Shown here: positions 50,604 through 62,199 of the stretch, one piece after another
Layout of the letters: every line of letters begins with the position of its first letter
Numbering within the stretch: position 1 is the first letter of the stretch
Source: Lasioglossum baleicum
Taxonomy: Eukaryota; Arthropoda; Insecta; Hymenoptera; Halictidae
Length of the DNA: 64,000 nucleotides
Assembly: GCF_051020765.1 (NCBI RefSeq)
Contig: NC_134948.1
Location: forward strand, 221,001 to 285,000
Direction: 5' to 3'
Made by a program: the position numbers and the translations under genes
The notes under the pieces: model-generated
Seen by the model: the letters and a program-made list of their open reading frames with translations, nothing else
Told to the model about the DNA's origin: nothing
Databases searched by the model: none

Positions 50604-51679
50604 TTAATATCGCCCGTACCGAGTGCCACTGCACTCGGGACAGGTTTCGACCGTGTAAAAAGGGCGACCGCATCTGTAGCAATACGGCCACTTCTGCGCT
50701 GCCAGACACTCAGAATGGCAGTGTCCCACTACTCTACAGCGCCAGCAGCCCTCCTCGACCTCTGCTCCCCGCCGCCCCACTTTTCCGCGCCTTTTCGCGG
50801 TACCCCTCTGTTGTGGTCTTCCTGTCGGTATTTCCTGCCGTCTCGGGGTCGGCATGGCTCCTTTCTTCGGCGGGGCTTGGACGGACACCGAGGTGCCGTT
50901 CATAGTCTGGGCCTGTATGTTCAGACCCGCCTTCTTTATTGGCTGGTTGCAAATGTCATTAGATAGGGCCCTCCTTATGCCCCTCTCCAGGGCCTCCGTT
51001 GAGGCGCGGTGCTCCTCGCGGATCCGCTGCATCCGTTCCTCGAAGGTTTCGGTATTTAATTGCGGTGGCCGCTTCGGTATCTCCGGTCCTCCTGCTAGTA
51101 TCTGGGTCGGGATTGCTTTTTTACCGGTGCCACTGATGGCTCTGTTTTCGGGCCCGGTTTTGCGTTTTCCTCCTGTTCCCTCTCCGACGGTAGTTTACTC
51201 CCGCGCCCTACCGTATACCACCTTCCGTCGTTCCCGAGGAGCAGCTCCTTCACTAGGTGGCTTGGTATTTTTAGCGGTTTTGCCGGTATCTTTGCCGGTT
51301 TCGCTGTTTCCGGCGTAACCTCCTGCTCTTCTTTCGCCTCGGCAGCGGGGTCGGCCTTCTGCTCCGTTGGTTGGTCTTCTTCCGGCGTTTGTAATTTCGG
51401 TTCCGACTCAGCCTGTTTATTCTCTATCTCCTCTTCTATTTTTCCCAACTGGATTGTGGCCGTAGCCACGTACCGAATCTTTGTGGAGGGTGTGCTGGAA
51501 AGTTCCCCCCACGGTAGCTCTCCGGTGAACTCCTCTCGTACTTGGACGTACTGCTGTTCCGGGGGTCCGTGCGGCCGGCACGTTATGGACGCCGTTGCCG
51601 CGCGGGTGCCCCTCGGTAACGGGTGCAGCCTCTGTAGTCTCTCCACTAACGATTCCATTGTTGATTTCGAGGAATCCAT
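50604..51679 (-). CDS. Extra 3' ORF of Gypsy element 2 with zinc knuckles (two overlapping frames)
   Basis: Downstream of pol where env would sit in errantiviruses. Frame a (51679-51095, 194 aa) is rich in Glu, Pro and Lys and has no motif I recognise. Frame b continues to 50604 and ends with two Cys clusters: CWRCRVVGHCHSEC and CYRCGRPFYTVETC. The two frames overlap at A AAA AAG (51122-51116 on the minus strand), a classic -1 slippery heptamer that would join them. There is no signal peptide or membrane segment, so this is not an envelope protein. A second RNA-binding, gag-like product is the simplest reading. An indel in the A6 run is the alternative. Confidence 0.65.
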
Positions 51680-51726
51680 TTTTCCGTTGGCTTCGGTAGT
51701 CTGTTGAGAGAAGAAAGGCTCTGGTG

Positions 51727-54700
51727 TTAGTCCTTGTCAGTCGGCGTATAAGTGGGGAAGTATGGTTTGAGGTCCGATATATGCGCTTTGCCGAGGTTCT
51801 TTCCCTCCTTGGTGGCCAAGTTATAGACTCCCGGTGACAGTTTTTTCGTTATTATTACCGGACCAGTAAATTTCGGTGATAGTTTCGCCGCAAAATGGTT
51901 AGCGGCCGACGAAAGTATTCGTTGCCGTTTCATAACCCTGTCCCCTACGTTAAATTCTCGGTTTCTCCGACGCAAATTATAATGATGCGATTGTTTCCGA
52001 TATGCGTCCTCGAGGTTTTCTAACATCCAATGCCGTAGCGTCGGTAATTGCGATACTCGTTTCTTCCAGGTCTCATTGGATGTCACCTCGAGGTCGATCG
52101 GAGGCTCGACGTTAGCCCTCGCACATTTTGCCGGTCGCGGCTCTCGCCCGAAATTGAGAAACGCTGGGGAGGCTTGTAGAACGGAATGGTGCGCGGTATT
52201 ATACGCAAAACGAAACTGAGGTAAATTCAAGTCCCAATCGCGGTGGTCCCTCTCTATATAAGCGACGATCATCGTCTTCAGGATCCGATTCACTCGCTCT
52301 ACTGGGTTCGCTTGCGGGTGGTACGGGGGGGTGGTACTTAATCGAATGCCGTATTCGTCGGCAAGTTCCCTCAGAGTCTTGTTCGCGAACTCGGTACCGT
52401 TGTCCGTCAACAAGACATCCGGGGTCCCCCATCGCGAAAAAATTAACCCTTCTAGGGCGTCCGCTATTTTCGGACCGGTTGCACGTCGAAGCGGGGTGCA
52501 CTCTATCCACTTTGTGAACAGATCCTGCATGACGAGAAGGTACGAGTTGCCGGACCTGCTCGGAGGGAACGGACCCATAATGTCGGCAGCTACTACTGTC
52601 CAGGGCATGTCGACTCTGCGCCGACCCATCAACCCCGGTGGGAGTGTTTGTTCCACCTTCGTGAGCTGACAGGTATTACAGCGTCTTACGTATTCTACTG
52701 CCGTTCTATACATGCCTGGCCAGTAGTAGCGGGTGGCGATACGATGATAGGTCTTTTCGACCCCTAAATGCCCTGCCTGCGGGTTGTCGTGCGCCTCCTG
52801 CAGGATCTCGGTTCTCCGTTCCTCTGGGATTACGAGTTTCCACTCGTTCCCGTCGGAACCCAGCGTTTCCGCGATCAACGGATCTGTTCTTCGACAAAAC
52901 AGCTCCCCGCCTCGAATTGCCCAGTCCGGAAATTTCTCGGGATTTTTCTCGACTTCCGCAAATTTTCCCTCGTACCACTTTGGGCGAACCGCGGCCGCGA
53001 TATGAGTTTCCCTTTCGGTATCCCCCTCCCCCTCGTAAATACGCGAAAGTGCATCTGGCACTTTATTAAGGGCTCCTTGCCGATATACTACTTGGAAATC
53101 GTATTCCTGCAGCTGCAGGGCCCAACGCGCTAACCGACCCGTGGGGTTTTTTAAAGTTCTAAGCCACCGTAAACTGTTGTGGTCCGTAATTACCGTAAAT
53201 GCGTACCCTTCTAAGTATGGTCGAAATTTTTGTACCGCCCAGACAATCGCGAGACATTCGAGTTCTGTAGCGGAATATTTTCGCTCCGGTAATGTGAGTG
53301 ATCTGCTCGCGAATGCTATTACGCGTTCGACCTCATCGACCTCTTGCGTTAATACCGCGCCTAAACCTACCGTGCTCGCATCCGTCTGCAGGGTAAATGG
53401 GGTTTCGAAATTTGGGCACGAGAGGGTAGGTGCCGAAGCGATCGCGTCCCGTAAGGATTCGAAGGCGCTTTGTTGGGCGTCCTTCCACTCCCATTCGCGA
53501 TCTTTACGTAATAGACGGTTCAGTGGTTCGGCAAGTGTGGCGAATCCCGGAATGAATCTCCTGTACCAGGAGGCCATCCCGAGAAAACGCCGCACCTGCT
53601 TCACCGTTTTCGGCGGAGGATACGATAAAACGGGTTGGATCTTCTCCGCGTCCACCTTTAATCCCTCTCGGCTCACCACGAAACCCAAATACCGGACTTC
53701 TTGACAGCAGAACTCGCACTTATCAGGATTTATCATTAGACCGGCTTCCCTGATTCTATTCAATACGCGTTTGAGCCATTCGAGATGTTCTTTGAACGTT
53801 TTGGTGACGATAATTATATCGTCTAGATACGAAAACGCGTGAGGCTCCATTTCTGGGCCTATTAACCGGTCCAATAATCGCTGAAAGGTTGCGGGTGCTC
53901 CTGTCAGACCATACGGCATGCGGCGGAAATGGAAAAGACCTTTTCCCGGTACCGTAAAAGCTGTTATTTCGCGGCTTCCTTCCTCTAACGGAATTTGGAA
54001 ATACGCTTGACTGAGGTCGATGGTCGAGATATATTTCGCGGCCCGTAACTTGTCTAGGATTTGCGTCATGAGCGGTAACGGATACGCATCTTTCTTCGAG
54101 ACCTCGTTAACTTTTCGGAAATCGAGACAAAAACGGTATTTACCGTTGGGTTTCTTGACCATCACGATCGGACTTGACCAACCACTTTGCGATGGCTCTA
54201 TTATGCCGTCGGCCAGTAGCTTATCTACTTCCTTATATATGGCCTCCTGTACTTTCGGGGAGACGGCATAATATCGCTGTTTAATCGGGGGATGGTCGCC
54301 CACATCGATTCTGTGGCTAGCCAAGTTCGTCATTCCGGTCATATCGTTAAATTCCGGTAACGTGGTCTCGAGAAACTCTTTTAATTGCCGTTTTTCGGCT
54401 TCCTCAATCGTTTGTAGACCACAACATACGGTGTCGGGGTTAGTATTCTCGAAAGGGAATTTCTCATTTGGCCGTTTCGCAAAATACCACACCGAATTGT
54501 GGTATTCGGCTACTATGCCGAACTTCGCGATTGAATCGGTTCCTAATAGCAGGGGTGTCACCAGATTGTCTAGGACTCGCGCAAATATATCGCGTTTCTC
54601 TCTGCCTATTCTTAACGAAAAACGTGCCTCCTCGATTGCTCGATCTACTGCGCCGGTGGCGAGGAGGAAATAGCAAGGTTTATCTGTTGTTCTAATTTCG

Positions 54701-54860
54701 ATAATTCTATCCTCGACGTTCTCGAGGGTTTCTCGGCTCACAAAGGTCAGCGACGAGCCCGAGTCTATTAAAGCGCGGGTCGCGAAATTGCCGATGTACG
54801 CGTCGACGGTCAGTAGCGGGGGTCGGTATTCCTCCCCATTTACAATTACGCGGGCCGATA
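51727..54860 (-). CDS. Pol of Gypsy element 2 (protease, RT, RNase H, integrase)
   Basis: Continuous frame, in the -1 register relative to gag, so expression by -1 frameshifting is likely. Protease DSGSS lies at about 54765. The RT has YRFCLDFRKVN, GAPATFQRLLD and catalytic SYLDDIII. RNase H has LQTDASTVGLGAVL and ITDHNSLRWL. The integrase has an HHCC region (GHLGVEKTYHRIATRYYWP, CNTC), then a DDE core with ADIMGPF, LTDNGTEF and NPVERVNR. The C terminus contains FKFTGP-type PKFTGPVIITKKL, a common GPY/F-like module. More than 1,000 codons are open and the LTRs match, so the element may be able to move. Confidence 0.93.
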
Positions 54861-56282
54861 TTAATTCGGGTGAAGTCTCTCCTGACCCCTCGATCGACTT
54901 CCCCCCTCGTTTCCCGACCGTTTACTGCACCTTCGGCAGCGATTTATTGTAACCCCCTCCGCTCCGCATCCGTAGCAGTGCAGTTGCGGTTCTTCACGGC
55001 AGTCTCGAGACAGGTGACCAGTCTTACGGCAATTCCAACATTGATGCTGGTACTTCCCGGTAGCATGCGGTTTATCGCGTCGCGGCCATTGTTGCACCGC
55101 CACGGCTGCAGTCTCCTTCGGTGTACGAGCTGGGGGTTCGCGGGATGAGCTACGTGATCTGTTCCCGGGTCGGTATCTGTCGTGTCCCCCCGGCGTCGAC
55201 GACAGTTGTTTACCTGCCCCCGACTCCCGAGGTTTGCGAAGTGCCGATCCGGTTCGAGATTCTTTACGGAAGGATCGGGAGAGTCGACTGCCCGACTCGT
55301 CACTTTCTCCCCCGCTAGCGGAGGATACCGCGTTCGCGTACCCAAAAGTGACAGACTTACCCCTTCCGGGTGCTTTTACGCGTGAATGTCTACTGGGATC
55401 GAATGCTAACCCGGGGTGCACCATTTCCGATGGTTTGGGATTCCCCCGTTTTCTACGTTCTTCGACCCGGTCCGCCTCCACTAACCTATCTGACGCGTCA
55501 TCGACCGTGCTTAACGACTCTCTTGCTATCGCTTGTCGTAACGATAATTTCGCGCCTTCATACAATATCCTTGCCATTCTCTCCTCTGACCACCGCGGCT
55601 GTAATTTATCGAACATCGTGGTCATGGCCATTATGTACTCGCGGACGGGCTCTGTCTCATCCTGGAATCGTTCTCTAATGTTCCGTTCCAGGTTGAATTG
55701 GTATTCGGGGTCCCCGAAAAATTCTCGAAACGCGGTCGCGAATTCCGCCCAACTCCCACAACGACTTCCCTTGCGTTTGTGCCAACGCTTTGCTGTGCCC
55801 CCGAAACAAACTGCTACGCAGTCGATCAATTCTATATCGTCGATGCCGTGATACTGTTTCTGGTGTTCGAGGTCCTCCAGAAATTCTTCTGGGTCCTCTC
55901 CCTCTTCACCGGAGAATTTTAGCCTCCATCGCCTAATTATTTCGGCGATGGGGGTTCCTCTATAATTTAACTCTCGGGGTCTCGCTCCGCGTGGCACTTC
56001 CGCGTCGGGGTCGTCGCGTGATTCGGGATTCGCACGGGATTCGGGGTTCGTGCTCGGCATTCTTGGTACCGGACTACGGCGTCGTTCGGGAGACCAAGGT
56101 CTCCACCTTTGATCCTGCGGGACTCTCAAACTAAATTCGCGGGGCGGTGATCTGCCGCCGCCTTCATTTTCCTCTTTCTGACTAATGCGTAAGGCCGTTA
56201 TATGGTCTAACGCGTCCCCGTAGTCCGATTCTCCGCCGTCGTCCCCATGTTCCTTTTTCGGTAAATTTAACGAACTTCTCAT
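54861..56282 (-). CDS. Gag of Gypsy element 2
   Basis: 473 codons from an ATG at 56282. A Ser/Arg/Glu-rich N-terminal region is followed by a retrotransposon gag domain (LKFSGEEGEDPEEFLEDL, then AKRWHKRKGSRCGSWAEF, FRDPEYQ-like FFGDPEYQFNLE, and RFQDETEPVREYI). Near the C terminus are a CCHC knuckle (CWNCRKTGHLSRDC) and a variant Cys cluster (CYGCGAEGVTINRCRRC). Gag forms the particle and packages RNA. The frame ends in TAA at 54861 while the pol frame is already open upstream in the -1 register, so the two overlap. Confidence 0.92.
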   Translation of the reverse strand: MRSSLNLPKKEHGDDGGESDYGDALDHITALRISQKEENEGGGRSPPREFSLRVPQDQRWRPWSPERRRSPVPRMPSTNPESRANPESRDDPDAEVPRGARPRELNYRGTPIAEIIRRWRLKFSGEEGEDPEEFLEDLEHQKQYHGIDDIELIDCVAVCFGGTAKRWHKRKGSRCGSWAEFATAFREFFGDPEYQFNLERNIRERFQDETEPVREYIMAMTTMFDKLQPRWSEERMARILYEGAKLSLRQAIARESLSTVDDASDRLVEADRVEERRKRGNPKPSEMVHPGLAFDPSRHSRVKAPGRGKSVTFGYANAVSSASGGESDESGSRLSRSFRKESRTGSALRKPRESGAGKQLSSTPGGHDRYRPGNRSRSSSREPPARTPKETAAVAVQQWPRRDKPHATGKYQHQCWNCRKTGHLSRDCREEPQLHCYGCGAEGVTINRCRRCSKRSGNEGGSRSRGQERLHPN

Positions 56283-58303
56283 TTTGATTCGTGAACCTCG
56301 ACACCCAATTCGAAACAGAGTTTCTGTAACCGCGGCCGTATGACCCGAAATGGAATTATTCCCGATATATCACGTTTTAGACAGAGAGGGTGCGTTTTCT
56401 TTTTCGTATCGCTAATTTTTCTCGTAATTATTACGACGCAAATTTTCCTTTTACCGACACGAATTCCGACTTTACCTCTACTTACTGCCTTTCCCCCAGC
56501 CCTTTCTCGTTCTCTCTATCGCGCCAAAAAGGGAAAACAACAACCCAATCCAAACACTAACTCGGACCCTTTTCGTCAATTTCCCACGCACCTGCCCGTC
56601 GACAGTATTACTGCGCGGTCGCTAAGATACTACCGGTAGATTTTCGCAAATTATTCGCCAAATTTCCTCAAGAAACTCGCTAAGAGGTGACCATTATTTT
56701 TCCGCAAATTGTTCGCTAATTTCCGAAAAACAAAACTCGCAAAGTATCTACTACTAGGATCCCGCAAATCTCTTTATTTCCGACTAGCGCTAGTCGTTTC
56801 ACCAAAATATTTCATAAAAGGGGTCCGAAAATTTTAATTACTTGTTAAACTCTCTAGAGTTCAATCGCAAATGGGTTATATTCGTCTAGACTACGGACGA
56901 TATACGGACAACAAACCAACTTCCTCCACCACATGTATAACACAAAAAAAAATTTTATATAAAAAAAACCGTTTGCATGTGGGATTAATTTTTGGGAAAC
57001 AGCATGAACATAATCAAAATATAACAACGAGGTGAAATTATGCGAGAATATCGCAGCCGCGGGTGGATTACGCTATATGCGGTACCTTCCCCGCGACCGA
57101 GAGTTTTCTCTCTATTATCAATTTCCAATAATTGCAATTAAACAACCGTGTGCCATTCCAAGAAAAAAAAGAAACAATTTGCATAAATTATGACAATAAG
57201 TTCAATGTTTAAATATTAGGAGTTGGTGATTATTGAGGAAAGTGGAATGGTATACAAGAGGAGAATAATATGAGAGAAATGTATCGGTATTGTGGACCTT
57301 TACGGGCGGACTACCTCTAGGGGCGATCCTAGTCCCGTAACGGTATTACCCACAATAAACAAATATAAGTTGTCCCTCGTATTGGGGATTATTGGGGCGA
57401 AACTCAAGATTCCTGGGCAGGTCACACTCGGTGGTGTGTCCCTCTCCCGCGAAATCAAGTGTTACCCCTCCGCCAATAACGAGGTCCAAACACAATTAAA
57501 TAAACACAGTAAATATGCACAGTATATAATAAAAATTTTTCCAATGAAATAATAAAAAAAATCAGACTGCGGAGGAAGCGTGATCGGTATTGATTAACTA
57601 ACGTAAATTTTCTATTAGTTTTTTGATTTTGTTTAGTCTTGTATAAACTTTAATTATTTTATCTGTACTATGGCCAACGTCGACTAATGCCAATTTGTCA
57701 ACCTAGAGTTACACTACTAATATCAGCAACAGATTACCCGAAGGTCCGTTAATATTTATTAAATAATGGATTGAAATTGGAATCAATAATGTTATCCAGA
57801 CGGAACAAAATGAAATTACCGAAATTATTACTATTATTATTAGTACACTGTGTGCAATTGCGTCGAGAGTACGCGCGATCACGTTTCCTTTTCTGACCCT
57901 GAATCCTGAAAATAAATTTTGTACACCCGGTATATTGTAACGGCGGAATGGCACACGAAATTCGAAAATATAATGAACAAAGACCCTCGTAGAAGACCTT
58001 GAACAGGGAACAGGCTGTTGTAAATACGACGTGACACCGTAATATCTTTTCAACAGCCCGTTGCTGTGTTTACGAGGTGCTGGTTCGTTGGTTCGAGCGA
58101 GACAAAGAAAGTACCGCTCAAGGACGGGTCGTGTTTCTCTACTACGCGACCGTTTCGTTCGCCCGATTCAAATTCACACGTTTCGCCTTCGAAATTAGAA
58201 TTTTCCCGTGAGAGCCTCGAACTTCCTCACGCGTCTCTTTTTTAAAAAGCCTATCTCAAATCGCTTTTTACGGCGAGATTTCCGCAATGTTCGGGCGCCA
58301 ATT
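56283..58303 (-). other. Long untranslated leader of Gypsy element 2
   Basis: About 2 kb between the 5' LTR and gag, AT-rich at 56700-57250 and 57540-57850. No gene recognised. A leader this long is unusual and may include captured sequence. Confidence 0.6.
58286..58300 (-). promoter_or_regulatory. Primer-binding site of Gypsy element 2 (tRNA-Lys-like)
   Basis: TGGCGCCCGAACA on the minus strand, three bases after the 5' LTR (58304-59925). It matches the start of the tRNA-Lys primer site of lentiviruses. Confidence 0.8.
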
Positions 58304-59925
58304 TGTCACGGCGTTTATTTCCCGGCGAACCGGGAGTTAACCGCCTTCGAGAAATTATGGCCTTGCGACCGGGCCACGCTCGGTCGCGCGACACGTGGTC
58401 CTCTCGAGACAAAAGATCTTCGCAGATTCGAACGGAACGACAAATTTGGACACGAAGTGAACGGGCGCCAGGTACTATACCGTACCACGCGAGACTCTCG
58501 AACGATTCGTTCGGTTCTCAAAACGACGTCGAATCTGCGAACATCGTTTAGGCCGGTGACGGCCGCGAACAGGTCCAGGGAACCACGTGAGGAAAGGAAC
58601 GGGGCATTCCCCGCGACGAGAACGTTTCTCACGGTAAATGAAGCTACTCGGTAGATCTCGGGCAAAATATAGTCGTTTATTAAAACGAGATGATCATACA
58701 ATCCGCCGGCCGTTGCCGGCGGTAGTCAATAGCTTTGCCGGCGCGAACACGAAAGTGACGGCGGCTGTTCGGCCGATCGCGCGGAATAACTTCTATCGCG
58801 TCGAGCTCGGTCGTCACAGGACTTCGCGTGAATTTACAAGCCACGAGGGCACGAATTCGACCGAGCTCCGGTGACGTACGCGTTCCTAATTCGAGACTGG
58901 GCGAAACGTGCGAACGGTGAACGACACGAAACGAATACGGCGCGTTATCCTCCCGTGGAACGATCCGAGGGTACACCGAAGAATCACCGGGCGAATATCG
59001 TGGGCCCCGAATAGCTCGTGCACGAGGATTCGGCGGCACACGATCCGCGGCCCCGCGAGCCTCTCAGGAGAGCGACTCCTGGTCAGCGGTAAACGCGGGG
59101 AAACACGCGGTACACCGCGGTACGAACTTTTCGCGAACTCAAATAACGTCCCCGAACCAACACGAACTGGTCACAAAATTATATCGAAATGAAGCCTGAC
59201 TGGCACTTACCAATATCGCTGGGATGGCGGCTGTCGCAAAATTACTTGGTTATATCGCGGTCTAAAGGTTCGCACGTGTTACCCGTAAGTAGTCCTTCGA
59301 CCCAGTGGCCCAGTTCGAGATGATTCGGAACGCGGAAGCGAGTTTTCCCCCCACTCTCGTCTTCGGCGACGCTCGGGCCAATCACGTTGTTTCTGGGCGC
59401 AGGGACGACTCGATGACATGTCGGCCCGGGCCTTCGGTATTTTCTATTTTCCGAAGCCCGGCCGATATAAGGCGGTTAGTCGGCATCCATGGATCCGAGC
59501 CGTTCCGGTGTAGCTCTCATGGCATTTTCCGGATGAGACGTCGACTAGGGTGGACTGCTGATCGTCCTTATGTTTAACAGCCTCGTCGCTTTCTCCGGGT
59601 TGACAGATCCGGGCTCGGTCCAATCCTCGCCGTCTTCCTCGCCAGCGGCGCCCTGTGATTGGTGTTCCGAGCGTCTCCGCTTGCGGCCTTCCGCCAATCG
59701 GCGGCCGGAGACAGGTATCGGGCTCCTCGCCGATTTCGGTGGTTTCTGAAAACTCTTGTCGCGCCCGGCGGCGCGACATTCAAATGCGATAATTCTATTC
59801 TTTTGGGCGTTCGGATGTCCCAGGGAGAGCGCTCGTTATAACCGTTTCGTTATTATGCCGCTTTCCAGTGACCCGGTCTCTCGCTTAAGGTTCGGAGTGA
59901 CGTAGGCGGAATCTGCCACGTCACA
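58304..59925 (-). repeat. 5' LTR of Gypsy element 2
   Basis: 1,622 bp, seemingly identical to the 3' copy, ends directly on the 28S duplication AGGC (59926-59929). Confidence 0.95.
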
Positions 59926-59963
59926 AGGCGCGACGCTTCAGCGCCATCCATTTTCAGGGCTAG

Positions 59964-60001
<38 letters not shown>

Positions 60002-60093
60002 ATTCAGACTTCCATGGCCACCGTCCTGCTGTCTTAAGCAACCAACGCCTTTCATGGTATCCCATAAGCGTCGACTTAGGCGCCTTAACTCGG

Positions 60094-60133
<40 letters not shown>

Positions 60134-60313
60134 TTGGCCCACTTGGCACTCTGATCCAATATAATCTCGTGGCTTCATTGATCCAAGCAAGCCAGAGATC
60201 TCACCCATTTAAAGTTTGAGAATAGGTTGAGGTCGTTTCGGCCCCAAGGCCTCTAATCATTCGCTTTACCAGATGAGACTCGCACACGTCCATCAAAAGA
60301 GAACGAGCGAGTG

Positions 60314-60366
<53 letters not shown>

Positions 60367-61168
60367 AGTCTTTCGCCCCTATACCCAGTTCCGACGATCG
60401 ATTTGCACGTCAGAATCGCTACGGACCTCCATCAGGGTTTCCCCTGACTTCGTCCTGACCAGGCATAGTTCACCATCTTTCGGGTCCCAGCGTGTACGCT
60501 CTGGGTGCGCCTCTTCTCGCAATGAGAACGAAACGCCCCGGGTCGACGCTAAGGTACGATCTTCACTTTCATTGCGCCTTTAGGTTTACATGTCCCAATG
60601 ACTCGCGCACATGTTAGACTCCTTGGTCCGTGTTTCAAGACGGGTCCTGAGAGTACCCAAAGCAGTAGCGTCGCTGACCGGTAATTCAAAGCTTGGCCAG
60701 TCCGAGGACACCGCCTGCTAACAGCTGGTTAGGCCCGGAGCCGGCGCTAGGTCCGTACCATCCGGGTGACAAACTAACCGAGCTTACGGCGGGCCAGACG
60801 CACACACATTCGAAAATGGATTGGTTGCGGCCCGATACCGTCAGAGTACCGTCACGCAGCCGGCCAGGCGATCGAGCGTCTGCCGTGTGCGCACGAAGGC
60901 GACACGACAGGCAACAACTCGAGCCGTAGACCGACACGCAACGGGTCGCGACGTTCTACTAAGGGAGAAGGGCACGACTACGCGACCGGAACGTTTGCCG
61001 AAGATGGTGTACCCTCGCACTGGAACCACCGAAGTGACCCATTACGGGCTATCTGCGCACCAACGGAAGCCAGCCTCGTCGACGATGAATCTCCCCATTC
61101 GATCTTTTGGGTTTCTCAGGTTTACCCCTGAACGGTTTCACGTACTCTTGAACTCTCTCTTCAAAGTT

Positions 61169-61210
<42 letters not shown>

Positions 61211-61276
61211 GTGGTCATATTTAGCCTTAGATGGAGTTTACCACCCACTTAGGGCTGCACTCTCAAGCAACCCGAC
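59926..61276 (-). rRNA. 28S rRNA: 28S rRNA 5' portion (truncated at its own 5' end)
   Basis: The minus strand runs from GTCGGGTTGCTTGAGAGTGC through GTGGTAAACTCCATC, AAGTACCGTGAGGGAAAG, GGTAAACCTGAGAAACCC, CTTTGGGTACTCTCAGG and GACGAAGTCAGGGGAAACC to CCTGAAAATGGATGGCGC. The sequence joins directly to that left of the Gypsy element once one AGGC is removed. The very 5' start of 28S is not present to the right. Most of this part is well conserved. Confidence 0.95.
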
Positions 61277-61560
61277 GCGTGAACACACAAGTGTGTCTTT
61301 TGCGTCGTGTGACAATCAAGATCGAAATAAGCCTCGCCAATAGAGGAGTATACATATTATTAAAAAAAAAAATAATACATATAACCCGGTGGGATTTCTT
61401 TTTCTCTCTACTTCTATATAATTGAACCAAAAACCAGGGGGGTACAGAAACGTTGCGCACGAAACGATTTATCATCGATCAAACACAAAACCAAATTAAA
61501 GACACGAGAGAAAGAGAGTAAGATCTCAAGACGCACATAGGCCGTCATCAATACGATTCA
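61277..61560. other. Border sequence right of the 28S fragment
   Basis: AT-rich, with an A-run flanked by ATATTATT / AATAATA (about 61345-61372). It is either a diverged expansion segment of 28S or foreign sequence. No gene recognised. Confidence 0.35.
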
Positions 61561-61568
61561 ACGCGAAC

Positions 61569-62185
61569 GTGGCGATGAAATGGCAATCGCACAGATTAGC
61601 GAGGACACGTCGACGACGGGGAATAATTCCCACCCGATCAAGTACGACGTGCTCATCCCGCACATTGCTGCGCTTTGCTCCGCTGTTCATCGATCATCAA
61701 AGCGTTCGGTGTAGAACGAGAGATCTCTTTCGTCTCTTCCCTCGAAGACTCGAAAAGGAATGTGTTTGTCGAAATCGCCGGCAACGACGACCCTCCGCTG
61801 TATGGCAATTATAACGTAGAGTTAAGAAACTCATCCACGCACAGGCATATTCTCTCCCTGGGGCTTAACATTGCCACACCACACACACTCTGTGTGCCAC
61901 ACAGTATTCTTTCTTCCTTTTATAATTTGTGTGTCCATCTCTGTAGTCTCGCGAGACTCTTGTAAATATACCTCTTTCGTATACGCATCATTTCAGGCGT
62001 CGTCGAGAGCTCGTTAAATGTTCATGAGTGGAAACGCTTCTTTCCGCAAGGCGGATCGTTTCGCAGAGAAGGTGAGAGATTTGGAGATGCTCGTCGAAGC
62101 GGTGCCTACGGGCGGTCGTATTTTCAATACGACTCACGACACCGTAAAGACACTCACGCAAGTTCGAACGTAAGAAAAATACCAA
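61569..62185 (+). other. Possible coding exons of an unrecognised gene
   Basis: Frames with protein-like composition: one around 61575-61710 (MAIAQISEDTSTTGNNSH), one at 61675-61815 (with VEREISFVSSLED, NVFVEIAGNDDPPLYGN), and one at 62017-62172 (SGNASFRKADRFAEK, then LEMLVEAVPTGG, NTTHDTVKTLTQ). The last is preceded by an acceptor-like CATCATTTCAG (61997) and followed by GTAAGA (62172). This could be host gene sequence or an old element. I do not recognise the protein. Confidence 0.3.
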
Positions 62186-62199
62186 TCTCTACTTCGCCT

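Larger units (their letters stand above)
48391..59925 (-). mobile_element. Ty3/Gypsy LTR retrotransposon 2 (11,535 bp) inserted in 28S rDNA
   Basis: Two 1,622-bp LTRs (48391-50012 and 58304-59925) that look identical, flanked by the 28S-derived duplication AGGC (48387-48390 and 59926-59929). On the minus strand the order is LTR, primer-binding site, 2-kb leader, gag, pol, an extra zinc-knuckle ORF, polypurine tract, LTR. Removing it restores continuous 28S sequence. Confidence 0.96.

Noticed and set aside
50604..51679. Envelope gene in Gypsy element 2
   Set aside because: No signal peptide, membrane segment or cleavage site; it carries zinc knuckles instead.
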